This document shows, piece by piece, positions 54,939 to 64,000 of a DNA stretch of 64,000 bases (its first letter is position 1; each line of letters starts with the position of its first letter). The position numbers and the translations under genes were made by a program. The notes under the pieces were generated by a model, which searched no databases, was not told where the DNA came from, and saw only the letters and a program-made list of their open reading frames with translations. This DNA comes from Acidobacteriota bacterium (GTDB lineage: Bacteria > Acidobacteriota > Terriglobia > Acidiferrales > UBA7541). Location: contig JABCZR010000010.1 in NCBI GenBank assembly GCA_013289585.1, positions 1-64,000 of the forward strand, in the 5' to 3' direction.

Positions 54939-56132
54939 ATGGTTCGCGGAGCAAGAATGATAGCGCTGGCTTGTCTTTGGCTGGCCCCGCTATTAATCCT
55001 TTATACGGCCTTGGTCTCCGATTGGGTTTCGACGTGGGAAACCCTAGCGGTGCCGTCCATGAGGCCGCCGTTCATGGATCTTTGCGCCATCACCAACGGA
55101 GTGAAAACGCGGCAAATGGGAAGCGACCCGCTGATCAACAATCCCTCCGACCCCTACCATCGGCCGCTGCCCTATCCGCGGATCTGGGTTCAAGCTTTTT
55201 CTTGGCTGGGAATCCGCGAGTCGCAAACACGCTACCTTGGAATAGCTTTCTGCGTGCTTTACTTGAGCTGTGTTTCGTGGCTGATCCTGCAATGCCGGAG
55301 CAGCCTCGGAGCGATTGTCCTGGCGATTGCGTCGCTTTCCCTTGCGCCGCTGCTCGCCATCGAGCGCGGAAACATCGATTTGTTCATTTTCTTTCTGCTG
55401 TTCACCGGATGTGTGGCAAGCAACCGATTCCTGAGGTCGGGAGTTTTTTTTGTAGCGACAGTACTCAAGATTTATCCAATCGCGGCGCAGATGGTTGACG
55501 CGATCCGTCGTCCGCTGAAAGAGAATCGCGTGGCGATTGCAGCGGCGCTCGCAGGAGCCGCCATGTGGAGCTGGAAATGGCAGGAATTCAGTGCCGTCCG
55601 GCAGGCTGCGCCGGTATCAACATTTTTGGCGTTTGGAACGCTCACGCTAAAGGCGCAGTCGGAATACCTGAGCGGCGGGCTGCTCGCGTGCGCTTTGGCG
55701 GCGTGTGGGGTGATCCTGGGACTCGCCTGGGTCAGCCGTCCCGACTTTGAAAAAACGGTTCTCAATTCAAGATTCGGAGAACTGTTTCTGATCTTTGGCG
55801 GAATTTACGTTTTTACCTTTGCAGCCGGTTCGAATTACAACTACCGGCTGATTTTCCTGATTCCAACGTTGCCTCTTGCTTTTGAGCTCGTTCGAAGCAC
55901 GAAGTATCGCCTGTGGGGAATCATTTACGTTGCCGCGGTGCTCGCGGCGGAAAATGCAGTGGCGTTGGGGATTTATCAGGGAATTCCCCTTGAGGATTTT
56001 GCGACATTTACGTTGTTTGCGATGATCCTGCCGATCCTGTTGAAACAGGCGAAGGAATTTCTCCTGGGCTCCGCCGCGCTCTTTCAGGCACCAGCAAGCA
56101 TTGCGGCTTCTCACGACAAAGTTGCTGGATGA
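54939..56132 (+). CDS. Membrane glycosyltransferase, GT87/DUF2029-like
   Basis: About 397 residues and 9-10 helices. After helix 1 an acidic loop (MDLCAITNGVKTRQMGSDPL, with PSDPYHRPLPYPRIWV) and the mid LSLAPLLAIERGNIDLFIFFLL segment match the mannosyltransferase GT87 (DUF2029) type, where ERGNIDLFI is a hallmark. It should use a polyprenyl-phosphate mannose-like donor. ATG 54939 is preferred: GAAAGGAAG precedes it and the first helix begins soon after. The GTG at 54846 is a weaker choice. Convergent to the fucose cluster. Confidence 0.8.
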   Translation: MVRGARMIALACLWLAPLLILYTALVSDWVSTWETLAVPSMRPPFMDLCAITNGVKTRQMGSDPLINNPSDPYHRPLPYPRIWVQAFSWLGIRESQTRYLGIAFCVLYLSCVSWLILQCRSSLGAIVLAIASLSLAPLLAIERGNIDLFIFFLLFTGCVASNRFLRSGVFFVATVLKIYPIAAQMVDAIRRPLKENRVAIAAALAGAAMWSWKWQEFSAVRQAAPVSTFLAFGTLTLKAQSEYLSGGLLACALAACGVILGLAWVSRPDFEKTVLNSRFGELFLIFGGIYVFTFAAGSNYNYRLIFLIPTLPLAFELVRSTKYRLWGIIYVAAVLAAENAVALGIYQGIPLEDFATFTLFAMILPILLKQAKEFLLGSAALFQAPASIAASHDKVAG

Positions 56133-56209
56133 AGGATGGGTTTTTTCGTCTAGCCGAAGACTTACTTGCTGGGAACATACGAACTAAAACCAGCGCGCGC
56201 AATGCCTTC

Positions 56210-57571
56210 TTAGTCAGCTTTTCGAGTGCTTGAAGCTCGCATTTTGATGCGGATCAGGCCCACCCAGGTCATCTTGAGCAGCAGCAGCCCGTGGCGGAAA
56301 CGCTGGATATTCGTTTCGCCGTAGGTGCGAGCAAGGTAGCGGATGGGGATGTCCACAATTCCCAGGCCCAGGACCGCCGCGGGATAGAGCAACTCAAAAT
56401 CGCCGAAAGGATCGAAGTCACCGAAATCGCGGCGCCACGCCACCATGCGCTGGTAGTCGCTGCGAGTGACGAGTTTTGTGCCGCAGAGTGAATCACCGAT
56501 GCGAACGTCCAGAACCGCGCTGAGCATTTTCGCGAAGAAAATATTTCCCAGGCGATTTAAGAAACGCATGGCATCGCCTTCCATGGGGTAAACCAGCCGC
56601 GACCCATTGATGAAATCGCCGAAGCCGTGACAATAGGCTTCGTAGAAACGCCCGAGCATTTCGGGTGGCATGGTCAGATCCGCGTCGAGAATGACGAGAA
56701 GAGGCTGAGTCGCATGAGAAAAACCGAGTCTTACGGCGTCGGCCTTGCCTTTTCCGGTTTGTTGCCAGGCTTGAATTCGAAAGCGGTCCCCATAAAGAGC
56801 TGAAACACGCTGGATCTCTTCCCACGTGCCGTCATTCGAATGGCCTTCCACAAATACAATTTCCGTCTCGCAACCAAGATCGGGAAAACGCTTCAGCGCA
56901 TTTTCGATGTTCCCGCGTTCATTGCGCGCCGGAATGATGCAGGAAATTCCCGGCCGGGATTGCCGGCCCAGCGGGCGCAAGATAACGATGTACGTCAGGC
57001 TAAACCATCGGACGAGCGGGACGAGCGGCAGAACTCGATTGATAACATTGCCAAGTCCGAAGAGCTTCCATGGACAGTAGACCGCCAGCCGGCTGCGGAC
57101 AATCTCAAAGCCGGCTACTTTGACGATGTTGCGAAGATCCACTTGCGTGACGAAGGTGCTGGGAAGTTCGCCTTTTCTGATCCCTAACCGGTTGGCTAGG
57201 CTGTAGAGCGAGCGCAGATAGGGGTTATAAAGGATGGCGATAACGCGCGAGGTGCGTGAAAGATTCGGCTTCAGCTGGGACAGCAGTCCTTGAATATCGT
57301 ATTCGTGATTGAACGTTCCATTGATTAAGATCGCCGTGCGCTTTTCGGTTTCGCTGGAGAGATCGGGGAACGGCTGTTCCCGTTCGACGGTTTGCTTGAC
57401 CGGAGCATCCATCGCGGCGAGCAAGCCGCCGGTGTCTTCTTCACGGGGCAGCCACTGAATCAGCCGGTCGTAATACCTCGTGAGAGTGGACAACTCTCCC
57501 GCGAGGAAAGCGTTCACATATTTCTTCCAGCGCGGCGTGGCGATAGGGGCCACATCCGGGGCTTTTTTCAC
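56210..57571 (-). CDS. GT2 glycosyltransferase with methyltransferase-like N-terminus
   Basis: About 453 residues. The C-terminal part (from about residue 215) is a GT2 fold: SCIIPARNERGNIENALKRFPD, EIVFVEGHSNDGTWEEI, VILDADLTMPPEML. The DxD metal site is DAD. The preceding about 130 residues (ILINGTFNHEYD... VTQVDLRNIVKVAGFEIVRS ... INRVLPLVPLVRWFSLTYIV) resemble the C-terminal half of a SAM methyltransferase, but no SAM-binding motif I is present. The GTG at 57571 is the first start codon (ATG, GTG or TTG) after the fucose synthase stop at 57679; starts before it would overlap that gene. Confidence 0.78.
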   Translation of the reverse strand: MKKAPDVAPIATPRWKKYVNAFLAGELSTLTRYYDRLIQWLPREEDTGGLLAAMDAPVKQTVEREQPFPDLSSETEKRTAILINGTFNHEYDIQGLLSQLKPNLSRTSRVIAILYNPYLRSLYSLANRLGIRKGELPSTFVTQVDLRNIVKVAGFEIVRSRLAVYCPWKLFGLGNVINRVLPLVPLVRWFSLTYIVILRPLGRQSRPGISCIIPARNERGNIENALKRFPDLGCETEIVFVEGHSNDGTWEEIQRVSALYGDRFRIQAWQQTGKGKADAVRLGFSHATQPLLVILDADLTMPPEMLGRFYEAYCHGFGDFINGSRLVYPMEGDAMRFLNRLGNIFFAKMLSAVLDVRIGDSLCGTKLVTRSDYQRMVAWRRDFGDFDPFGDFELLYPAAVLGLGIVDIPIRYLARTYGETNIQRFRHGLLLLKMTWVGLIRIKMRASSTRKAD

Positions 57572-57678
57572 TTCTCCCTGTGACGACTCCGTGGGTTGCG
57601 TCTCAACAATCGTAGTTATGGCCGGCTCCCATTCCCTTTCAGACGGCGCTCGTTCGAATCCGCGCCACGAAATAGTTC

Positions 57679-58641
<963 letters not shown>

Positions 58642-59733
58642 TTAGTGCTGCGAAGCCCGGCCGCTGACGGCTTGCACCATGCTGGTGACGGAACTCTGCC
58701 AGCGATGCCAGTGTCCGATTTTCTTTTCGAGAATGGATTTGCCATCGCCGCGCGGCTTGAGGCCGGCGGCTTCGACGTCCGCATCCACCATGATGGCGAC
58801 CAGATCCTGGAATCCAATTTGCGATTTCCACCCCAGTTTCGTGCGCGCTTTGCTGGCATCCGCGACAAGCACATCCACTTCCAACGGCCGGAGATAGCGT
58901 TCGGACATTTTGATGTGCTTCTTCCAGTCCAGGCCCGCGTAAGCAAACGCCGCTTCCACAAATTCGCGCACGGAATGCGTTTCACCGGTTCCGATCACGT
59001 AGTCATCGGCGGTATCCTGCTGCAGGATTTGCCACATGGCTTCGACGTATTCAGGCGCGTAGCCCCAGTCGCGGCGCGCGTCCAGGTTGCCGAGGTATAA
59101 GGTATCTTCGCGGCCCGCGAGGATCGCGGCGACGCCGCGGGTAATCTTGCGGGTCACGAAAGTTTCGCCGCGCCGCGGGCTTTCGTGATTGAACAAAATG
59201 CCGTTGGCAGCGTGAAGGTGATAGCCCTCGCGATAAATCCGGGTCATCCAATAAGCGTAAAGTTTTGCAGCCGCATAAGGACTGCGCGGTTGAAAAACGG
59301 AGGTTTCACTTTGTGGCGGCGCGGCGGAGCCGAACATCTCTGAACTCGACGCTTGATAAAACCGCGTCTTCGCGCCACTCCGGCGGATGGCTTCCAGCAA
59401 CCGCATGGTACCGAGGCCGGTGACGTCCCCGGTGTATTCGGGAATATCAAAGCTCACTTTCACGTGACTCTGTGCCGCCAGGTGGTAAAGCTCGTCGGGC
59501 ACGAGCGTGTAAATCAGATTCAGAATCCATTCCGTGCTGGACAAATCGCCGTGATGGAGAAAGAGCTTCGTTCCTGGATGATTGGGGTCCTGATAGATGT
59601 GATCGATGCGCGAAGTATTGAAGGTGCTCGCGCGGCGGATGATTCCGTGGACCTCATAGCCTTTGGAGAGCAGCAACTCCGCCAGATACGATCCGTCCTG
59701 GCCCGTTATTCCGGTGATGAGTGCGCGTTTCAT
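58642..59733 (-). CDS. gmd: GDP-mannose 4,6-dehydratase
   Basis: 363 residues. [20 protein letters not shown] (NADP-binding), [18 protein letters not shown], catalytic [11 protein letters not shown] (YxxxK), [15 protein letters not shown]. Forms GDP-4-keto-6-deoxy-mannose, the substrate of the fucose synthase that follows. The ATG at 59733 (MKRALITG) is the family start; an upstream start at 59781 adds an unlike N-terminus. Confidence 0.94.
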   Translation of the reverse strand: MKRALITGITGQDGSYLAELLLSKGYEVHGIIRRASTFNTSRIDHIYQDPNHPGTKLFLHHGDLSSTEWILNLIYTLVPDELYHLAAQSHVKVSFDIPEYTGDVTGLGTMRLLEAIRRSGAKTRFYQASSSEMFGSAAPPQSETSVFQPRSPYAAAKLYAYWMTRIYREGYHLHAANGILFNHESPRRGETFVTRKITRGVAAILAGREDTLYLGNLDARRDWGYAPEYVEAMWQILQQDTADDYVIGTGETHSVREFVEAAFAYAGLDWKKHIKMSERYLRPLEVDVLVADASKARTKLGWKSQIGFQDLVAIMVDADVEAAGLKPRGDGKSILEKKIGHWHRWQSSVTSMVQAVSGRASQH

Positions 59734-59820
59734 GCGTTCAGTCCTTCTCGTAACCAGCGAAGCGATTGGAGTGCGCAACAATCGGATGCGTCTTAGGGTG
59801 AGACGCGTACCCTCAGCTTC

Positions 59821-61797
59821 CTAATTCGTAAATTCAAGCATACCAACGGTGGCCGTCAATGTTTTTTCACGTTGCGCGCGCCGTGTCCTACAGGAGACGG
59901 TCTGCGGGTTCAGTGATGACCATCGCGGCTGAGCTTCCGCATTGCGCTCCCAGATTTCCGCGGTCCAATCCCCTAGTGAAACCGGTTCCGGAAGCAAGGG
60001 CCTGACGCGGTGGTAATGTGACCGCAAATAGTTCCCGAGAGTTTGATCGAAATCCGTGCCGAACCGGAGAACTCCATATTCGGGGAAAATCCGGTTCGAC
60101 CAGATAAGGTAGCGAATTTGTTTCCGCTCGATCTGGCCAATCACATCGTCGGTCATTTTTCCGGGCACCACAAGCCCAGGAGTGAATGCGAAGACGCGCA
60201 GCGGGCAGTCTACGCCGGAAAGGAAGTAGAGGCTGGTGTCTTCGGGGACCGAGAGAACTGCTTCGCCGCGGGCGTTCTGCTCCTTCATGAACTGAATGGC
60301 CGCTTGATACTGCTCGGCCTGAGCTTTGGGAACGACAATCGTGCCGCGCTCCGTTGCGAGCACGCCTAGTGCCCTTCCTGGGTTGTCACTGCGCCGGGAG
60401 TTCATGACTGTTATGCTCAAAACCGCGATGCAGAGGAGCAGCTCCGCGCGGGAAACAGACTGGCCCGATTGCGCGGCACGCGGAATAAAGAGCCTCGCAA
60501 TGATCAGGAATGAGAGAACCACAGGCCCGTCGTAGTAAATCGCATAGCCCCAGGGGATGACTCGGAGCAGGATTCGAAACGCAAGCAGGGACGCAAATGT
60601 CAGCAACAGGGCCACGGCAGCGGCTCGGCTCTCCGCCGGATGCCGCCAGAAATACCACCAGGCAGCGGCGGCGGCGAGCGCCACGTACAAACCCATGTCT
60701 TGGGGGAAAAAGACGATACGCAGAGCATCACCCCAGGACTGCGTAAAGATCAAGGATACGAGCGCGGTCAGGAAGAGCACGGCCCTCAGAGAAATTTCTC
60801 TTCGGCCCGTTCGTTTCCACGTCGCGAGCAAATGAAATCCCTGGAGGATTCCCAGCAAAGCGAAAGTGCGCTGCGCGGCATCGCCGAGCGCGGCGCCAGT
60901 GATGCTGAATCCGGTGGATGCCAGCCAGAACTTGCCGTACGTCTTCATGAAATAGGACGTCGGCCAGCTCATGAAGTTTTCCTGCAAGATGAAGTCGACG
61001 CCTGCGATGGAGATCATCCAGCGAATGACCAGGGAGCAGAGCAAGATGCCCGGCAAAATTGCCGCCAGATCCAAGGGGATGGTTTTCCAGCTACGGCGCT
61101 GAATGCTGCGCGCGGCGATGAGCAACACCAGCGTCAGAAAACAGGCCGCACCAAATTCCAATTTGAGGAGCAGTGCGGAGGCCGCCGCCAATCCCGCGAC
61201 CATGATCCAGCCCCAGCTCGGAGAGGACAGAGCCATCACGACTAGCCACAGAAAAAAACAGGCCACCAGGCATCCATAAACGGAGCTGAAACTATAGGGC
61301 AGAGGAAAAGAGAACAAGGATGGATGAAAGGCCTGAATCACCACGACCGCACCAGCTGTCCATCCCGCCAACCCGAAAGACAAACGCATGCCAACGAGAT
61401 AGAGCAGGATTGCCGAGCCCAGCGCAGAAAGCGACCCCGCCCAATAGAGAACGTTTAGCTGTACGCCGAACAAATGGAAGAGCCCGCTGTTGAAATAGGG
61501 AGCGGCGGGACCGTACATGAACCAGATGTCCCGGTAGAGCATCTTCCCTTCCGCGAGCACTGCGGGAATGTACATCTCACGGCCCGTATCGATGGTCAAG
61601 TTTCCCCAATGAGCCCACGTGGCAAACATCCACGCCGCCCACAGGATCACAAGCGCGAAGAGGCCGCCTAGCGTGGTGAGATTCCAGGGAACTGGAGAAC
61701 CAGAGGTCAAGCGCGAAAAAGAATCATCAAGCCACTGGCGAGCACTCGCGGACGGCGATTCTGAAAGTTTTGGCGGAGATAAAGTCTCGGCGGGCAT
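59821..61797 (-). CDS. Large membrane glycosyltransferase, GT39/ArnT-like
   Basis: 658 residues and about 11-13 helices. LTIDTGREMYIPAVLAEGKMLYRDIWFMYGPAAPYFNSGLF (here in short pieces: TGREMYIPAVLAEGK and WFMYGPAAPYFNSG) is a YxDI/YGP-type loop common in bacterial PMT-family glycosyltransferases. The C-terminal periplasmic domain (about 490-600) has VLSVPEDTSLYFLSGVDCPLR. It lies 87 bp ahead of gmd in the same direction, so the cluster is membrane GT, gmd, fcl, GT2. Confidence 0.8.
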   Translation of the reverse strand: MPAETLSPPKLSESPSASARQWLDDSFSRLTSGSPVPWNLTTLGGLFALVILWAAWMFATWAHWGNLTIDTGREMYIPAVLAEGKMLYRDIWFMYGPAAPYFNSGLFHLFGVQLNVLYWAGSLSALGSAILLYLVGMRLSFGLAGWTAGAVVVIQAFHPSLFSFPLPYSFSSVYGCLVACFFLWLVVMALSSPSWGWIMVAGLAAASALLLKLEFGAACFLTLVLLIAARSIQRRSWKTIPLDLAAILPGILLCSLVIRWMISIAGVDFILQENFMSWPTSYFMKTYGKFWLASTGFSITGAALGDAAQRTFALLGILQGFHLLATWKRTGRREISLRAVLFLTALVSLIFTQSWGDALRIVFFPQDMGLYVALAAAAAWWYFWRHPAESRAAAVALLLTFASLLAFRILLRVIPWGYAIYYDGPVVLSFLIIARLFIPRAAQSGQSVSRAELLLCIAVLSITVMNSRRSDNPGRALGVLATERGTIVVPKAQAEQYQAAIQFMKEQNARGEAVLSVPEDTSLYFLSGVDCPLRVFAFTPGLVVPGKMTDDVIGQIERKQIRYLIWSNRIFPEYGVLRFGTDFDQTLGNYLRSHYHRVRPLLPEPVSLGDWTAEIWERNAEAQPRWSSLNPQTVSCRTRRAQREKTLTATVGMLEFTN

Positions 61798-61929
61798 CGT
61801 GTGCTGTCAAGAATACCAACGCCGCGCTGCGGATTTCTCCGGGAAGAGTCCGGCAGTGCCCAAGATGAAACGCCGGGAGCCACTTTTCCACGCGCGGGAA
61901 TTAGCGTAGACTGAAGGAGTTCGTCGGTG

Positions 61930-62005
61930 GTGGGAGTAGCTCAGCTGGTAGAGCGTCGGTCTGTGGCACCGAATGTCGCGGGTTCAAGCCCCGTCTCCCA
62001 CCCCA
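61930..62005 (+). tRNA. tRNA-His(GTG)
   Basis: Complete cloverleaf: acceptor GTGGGAG (61931-61937) with CTCCCAC (61995-62001), D-arm GCTC/GAGC, anticodon loop CTGTGGC (anticodon GTG) between TCGGT and ACCGA, T-arm GCGGG TTCAAGC CCCGT, then C73 and encoded CCA (62003-62005). The extra G-1 (61930), opposite C73, is the histidine identity element. It is the only intact tRNA in the window and ends four bases from the stop of the convergent PIN toxin gene. Confidence 0.95.
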
Positions 62006-62009
62006 AATC

Positions 62010-62405
62010 TTACTTTCCACAGAAAATCTGGTCGACCTTGTATTTTTGAAAAGCGCGATCTGCCGTCAGCAAAGTCATTTCTTCGATCAGAGCCTGGGCG
62101 ATGAGCATCCGGTCAAACGGGTCCCGGTGATGCATCGGCAGAGCGCCAGCGCGCAAGGCGTGTTCGTGGGTGATATTGAGCGCCTGCATGGGCCAGGAAC
62201 GCAACGCGAGAGGTACGAATTCCAGAGGCGCCTTCGGAAGACGCAGTGCCCCTAACGCAAACTTGATAGCGATTTCCCATGTGCCAACGGCGGAGAAGTG
62301 CAACTCAAACGAGGAGGAAGTCAGAATCTCCTGCGCTCTGGCGTTTAGTCTATTTTCACCGTTCAGGGCCCAGAGAAACACGCTCGTATCAAGCAAATAC
62401 TTCAT
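62010..62405 (-). CDS. PIN domain toxin (VapC-like)
   Basis: 131 residues. PIN signature: LLDTSVFLWAL with Asp6, GTWEIAIK with the second acidic residue, HHRDPFDRMLIAQAL with Asp pair, and TLLTADRAF with the last acidic residue. These acidic residues chelate Mg for RNA cleavage, often of tRNA. The start overlaps the antitoxin stop by four bases (ATGA). Confidence 0.9.
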   Translation of the reverse strand: MKYLLDTSVFLWALNGENRLNARAQEILTSSSFELHFSAVGTWEIAIKFALGALRLPKAPLEFVPLALRSWPMQALNITHEHALRAGALPMHHRDPFDRMLIAQALIEEMTLLTADRAFQKYKVDQIFCGK

Positions 62406-62674
62406 GCCTGCTTCTTGGATTTCCCGGCGCGCTTCGGCTTTCGACCTTCAAATAGATCAAGCAAATCGTCGGGAAGGGGAGCGTCAAAATCATCAGGGAC
62501 GGTGAACTGCCCGCGAAACATCCCCAGGACGCGCTGCGCCTTCTCCCTGGGGACAGGGATCAGGCGCGCCACCGGAACACCGCGGTTCGCGATGGTAATT
62601 TCCTCGCCAGCGGCAACGCGGCGCAGCAGCATAGAGAATTGCGTTTTCGCCTCGTGCGTATTCACTTTCCTCAT
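62402..62674 (-). CDS. Phd/YefM-family antitoxin
   Basis: 90 residues. KVNTHEAKTQFSMLLRRVAAGEEITIANRGVPVARLIP is the Phd/YefM DNA-binding and dimerisation domain (here: NTHEAKTQFSMLL and ITIANRGVPVARL). The C-terminal tail (QFTVPDDFDAPLPDDLLDLFEG) is the acidic toxin-binding segment. Likely represses its own promoter together with the toxin. First gene of the pair. Confidence 0.9.
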   Translation of the reverse strand: MRKVNTHEAKTQFSMLLRRVAAGEEITIANRGVPVARLIPVPREKAQRVLGMFRGQFTVPDDFDAPLPDDLLDLFEGRKPKRAGKSKKQA

Positions 62675-62759
62675 AAACTCATACTAGACTAAGTTAGTGG
62701 ACTAAGTCAAGTCGTTACTCCCTGTTTCGCATTGGGCCTCATTCTGTCTATCATGAATC

Positions 62760-63428
62760 ATGACCTCCCTGCGGTGCCGCGGTTTGCTGTTTGATATGGA
62801 TGGAGTCTTGGTGGACTCGACGCCGGCGGTGGCGCGTGTGTGGTCCGTCTGGGCGCGCAAGCATGGTCTTGATCCCGAAACGGTGGTGAAGCTAGCGCAC
62901 GGAAGGCCCAGCATCAGCACGATTCTCGAGCTCCTCCCTCGTGCAGACCATGACGCGGAGGATCGCGAAGTGGAGCGTATGGAAATCGCGGACGTTGAAG
63001 ATATCGTGGCCCTGCCGGGCGCCGCAGAGCTTCTGCATTTGCTGCCATCGAACCGATACGCGATCGTGACTTCCGCTACGCGGGCGCTGGCGGAGGTGCG
63101 GCTGAGCGCAGCAGGGTTCTCCATCCCTGAAAATCTCGTGACCGCACGCGACGTCCAGCGCGGCAAACCGTATCCGGATCCTTATTTGAAAGGCGCGCAG
63201 TTCCTAGGGGTTCAACCCACGGAATGCGTGGTCGTTGAAGATGCGCCATCCGGCATCCGCGCCGGAAAAGCAGCGGGCGCGCGCGTTGTGGCGCTGCGGA
63301 CGACTTCCAGTGATGCAGAACTTGAAGAGGCGGGCGCGGACTGGATCGTCAACGATTGTGCCGACCTGTTTTTGGAATCTGAGGCCGGGAACGAAGAGTT
63401 CTTAGTTCTGCGCCGTCGAACAAAATAG
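62760..63428 (+). CDS. HAD-superfamily sugar phosphatase-like hydrolase
   Basis: 222 residues. Motif I FDMDGVLVDST (nucleophile Asp and acid/base Asp), motif II TSATRAL, motif III Lys in RGKPYPDPYLKG, motif IV VVEDAPSGIRAGKAAG. The helical cap insertion is of the beta-phosphoglucomutase / 2-deoxyglucose-6-phosphatase subfamily. Substrate probably a small phosphosugar or glycerol phosphate. A stand-alone gene with start at ATG 62760. Confidence 0.88.
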   Translation: MTSLRCRGLLFDMDGVLVDSTPAVARVWSVWARKHGLDPETVVKLAHGRPSISTILELLPRADHDAEDREVERMEIADVEDIVALPGAAELLHLLPSNRYAIVTSATRALAEVRLSAAGFSIPENLVTARDVQRGKPYPDPYLKGAQFLGVQPTECVVVEDAPSGIRAGKAAGARVVALRTTSSDAELEEAGADWIVNDCADLFLESEAGNEEFLVLRRRTK

Positions 63429-63505
63429 TCCAAGACTTTGCGCGAACAGGTACAATCTCAACTTCGCAAAATGACGAACGATGAGCCTACCCGAGGAGAG
63501 AACTG

Positions 63506-64000
63506 ATGATCCGTGTGAAGAATCTGGGTGTGTTGTTAGCTCTAGCATTGGCCCTGGGCACCATCAGCGCGAGCCTGCACGCGCAAGAGAAAGACGCGAA
63601 GCCCGCTGATAAGCCGGCGGAGGCGGCTCCTGTTCCCGCCAAGGAAGAATCGTCGATCACCGATCACACCATCAAGCTGGGCGGGCAAACGATTCCCTAC
63701 AAGGCCACGGCGGCCACGATTTTAATTAAGAATGAGAAGGACGAACCGACGGCGCTGATTTATTACACCGCTTATACACGCAGCGACGCGAAGGATCTCA
63801 GCCAGCGGCCGGTATCCTTTGTATACAACGGCGGGCCAGGCTCTTCTTCCGTATGGCTGCACATGGGTTCGTTTTCGCCGCGCCGCGTCATCACCACGAA
63901 TGCCGAGTCGACGCCGCCGGCTCCCTACAAGCTGGTGGAAAACGCCAATTGCCTGCTGGACAAAACGGATCTGGTGTTCATTGACCCCGTCGGAACGGGA
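63506..64000 (+). CDS. S10 serine carboxypeptidase-like protein, 5' part
   Basis: The gene runs off the right edge. Signal peptide (MIRVKNLGVLLALALALGTI), a Lys/Pro/Ala linker, then the S10 start ALIYYTAYTRSDAKDLSQRP, FVYNGGPGSSSVWLHMGSFSPRR (NGGPGSSS is the oxyanion segment) and LVFIDPVGTG, the typical peptidase S10 core. The catalytic Ser, Asp and His lie outside the window. The ATG at 63506 has CCGAGGAGAG upstream. Confidence 0.9.
   Translation, partial: MIRVKNLGVLLALALALGTISASLHAQEKDAKPADKPAEAAPVPAKEESSITDHTIKLGGQTIPYKATAATILIKNEKDEPTALIYYTAYTRSDAKDLSQRPVSFVYNGGPGSSSVWLHMGSFSPRRVITTNAESTPPAPYKLVENANCLLDKTDLVFIDPVGTG

Overview
The window looks like a chromosomal segment of a soil-type Acidobacteriota (Terriglobia-like) genome. 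This rests on gene content: a Ser/Thr kinase fused to TPRs, secreted carboxypeptidase-regulatory-like proteins, a TPR-CHAT protein beside an ECF sigma factor, a DUF3494 adhesin, and PqqD / lasso-B2 / HprK-like / nucleotidyltransferase gene sets. No rRNA or other phylogenetic marker is present to prove it.

Region 1 (1-6.6 kb) is an accessory stretch, visibly less GC-rich than the rest. Small unrelated genes in mixed orientations (secreted protein, membrane protein, LRR protein, PH-like membrane protein, basic coiled protein) alternate with copies of one palindromic site, CTGGTAAGTCGCNTTACCGG. Two copies carry a 204-bp insert in the loop, in opposite orientations, flanking the LRR gene. The layout recalls an integron-type cassette array, but the core sites do not match attC and no integrase is visible. 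The stretch ends with an S9 prolyl-oligopeptidase and a tRNA-Pro 3' fragment.

Region 2 (6.9-19.7 kb) is all on the minus strand: an oligopeptide ABC transporter (two ATPases, two permeases, binding protein) running by overlapping stop/start codons directly into an ECF sigma factor and a TPR-CHAT protease. These are followed by an anti-sigma-like protein, a secreted subtilisin and an HD-GYP protein. This resembles a proteolysis- and peptide-linked signalling unit.

Region 3 (20-24.8 kb) holds a membrane glycosyltransferase and tandem secreted carboxypeptidase-regulatory-like proteins, one of them frameshifted.

Region 4 (25-37 kb) is a monocarboxylate island: L-lactate permease, GlcDEF-type (S)-2-hydroxyacid oxidase, two MFS transporters, a TauE/SafE permease and acetyl-CoA synthetase. 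The likely flow is lactate or glycolate uptake and oxidation, then acetate activation.

Region 5 (37-46 kb) has a Ser/Thr kinase-TPR receptor, a pentapeptide-repeat membrane protein, a small secreted paralogue of a gene at 19 kb, a glycosyltransferase and a PilZ protein.

Region 6 (46-50 kb) has an RHS remnant, then a RiPP-like cluster: a 25-residue ORF matching the lasso leader motif but with almost no core, PqqD-like RRE, lasso B2 protease, HprK-like kinase and nucleotidyltransferase. No cyclase is visible.

Region 7 (50-64 kb) contains a DUF3494 protein, a NarL-type two-component system, a GDP-fucose and glycosyltransferase cluster, tRNA-His, a VapBC-like pair, a HAD phosphatase and the start of an S10 peptidase.
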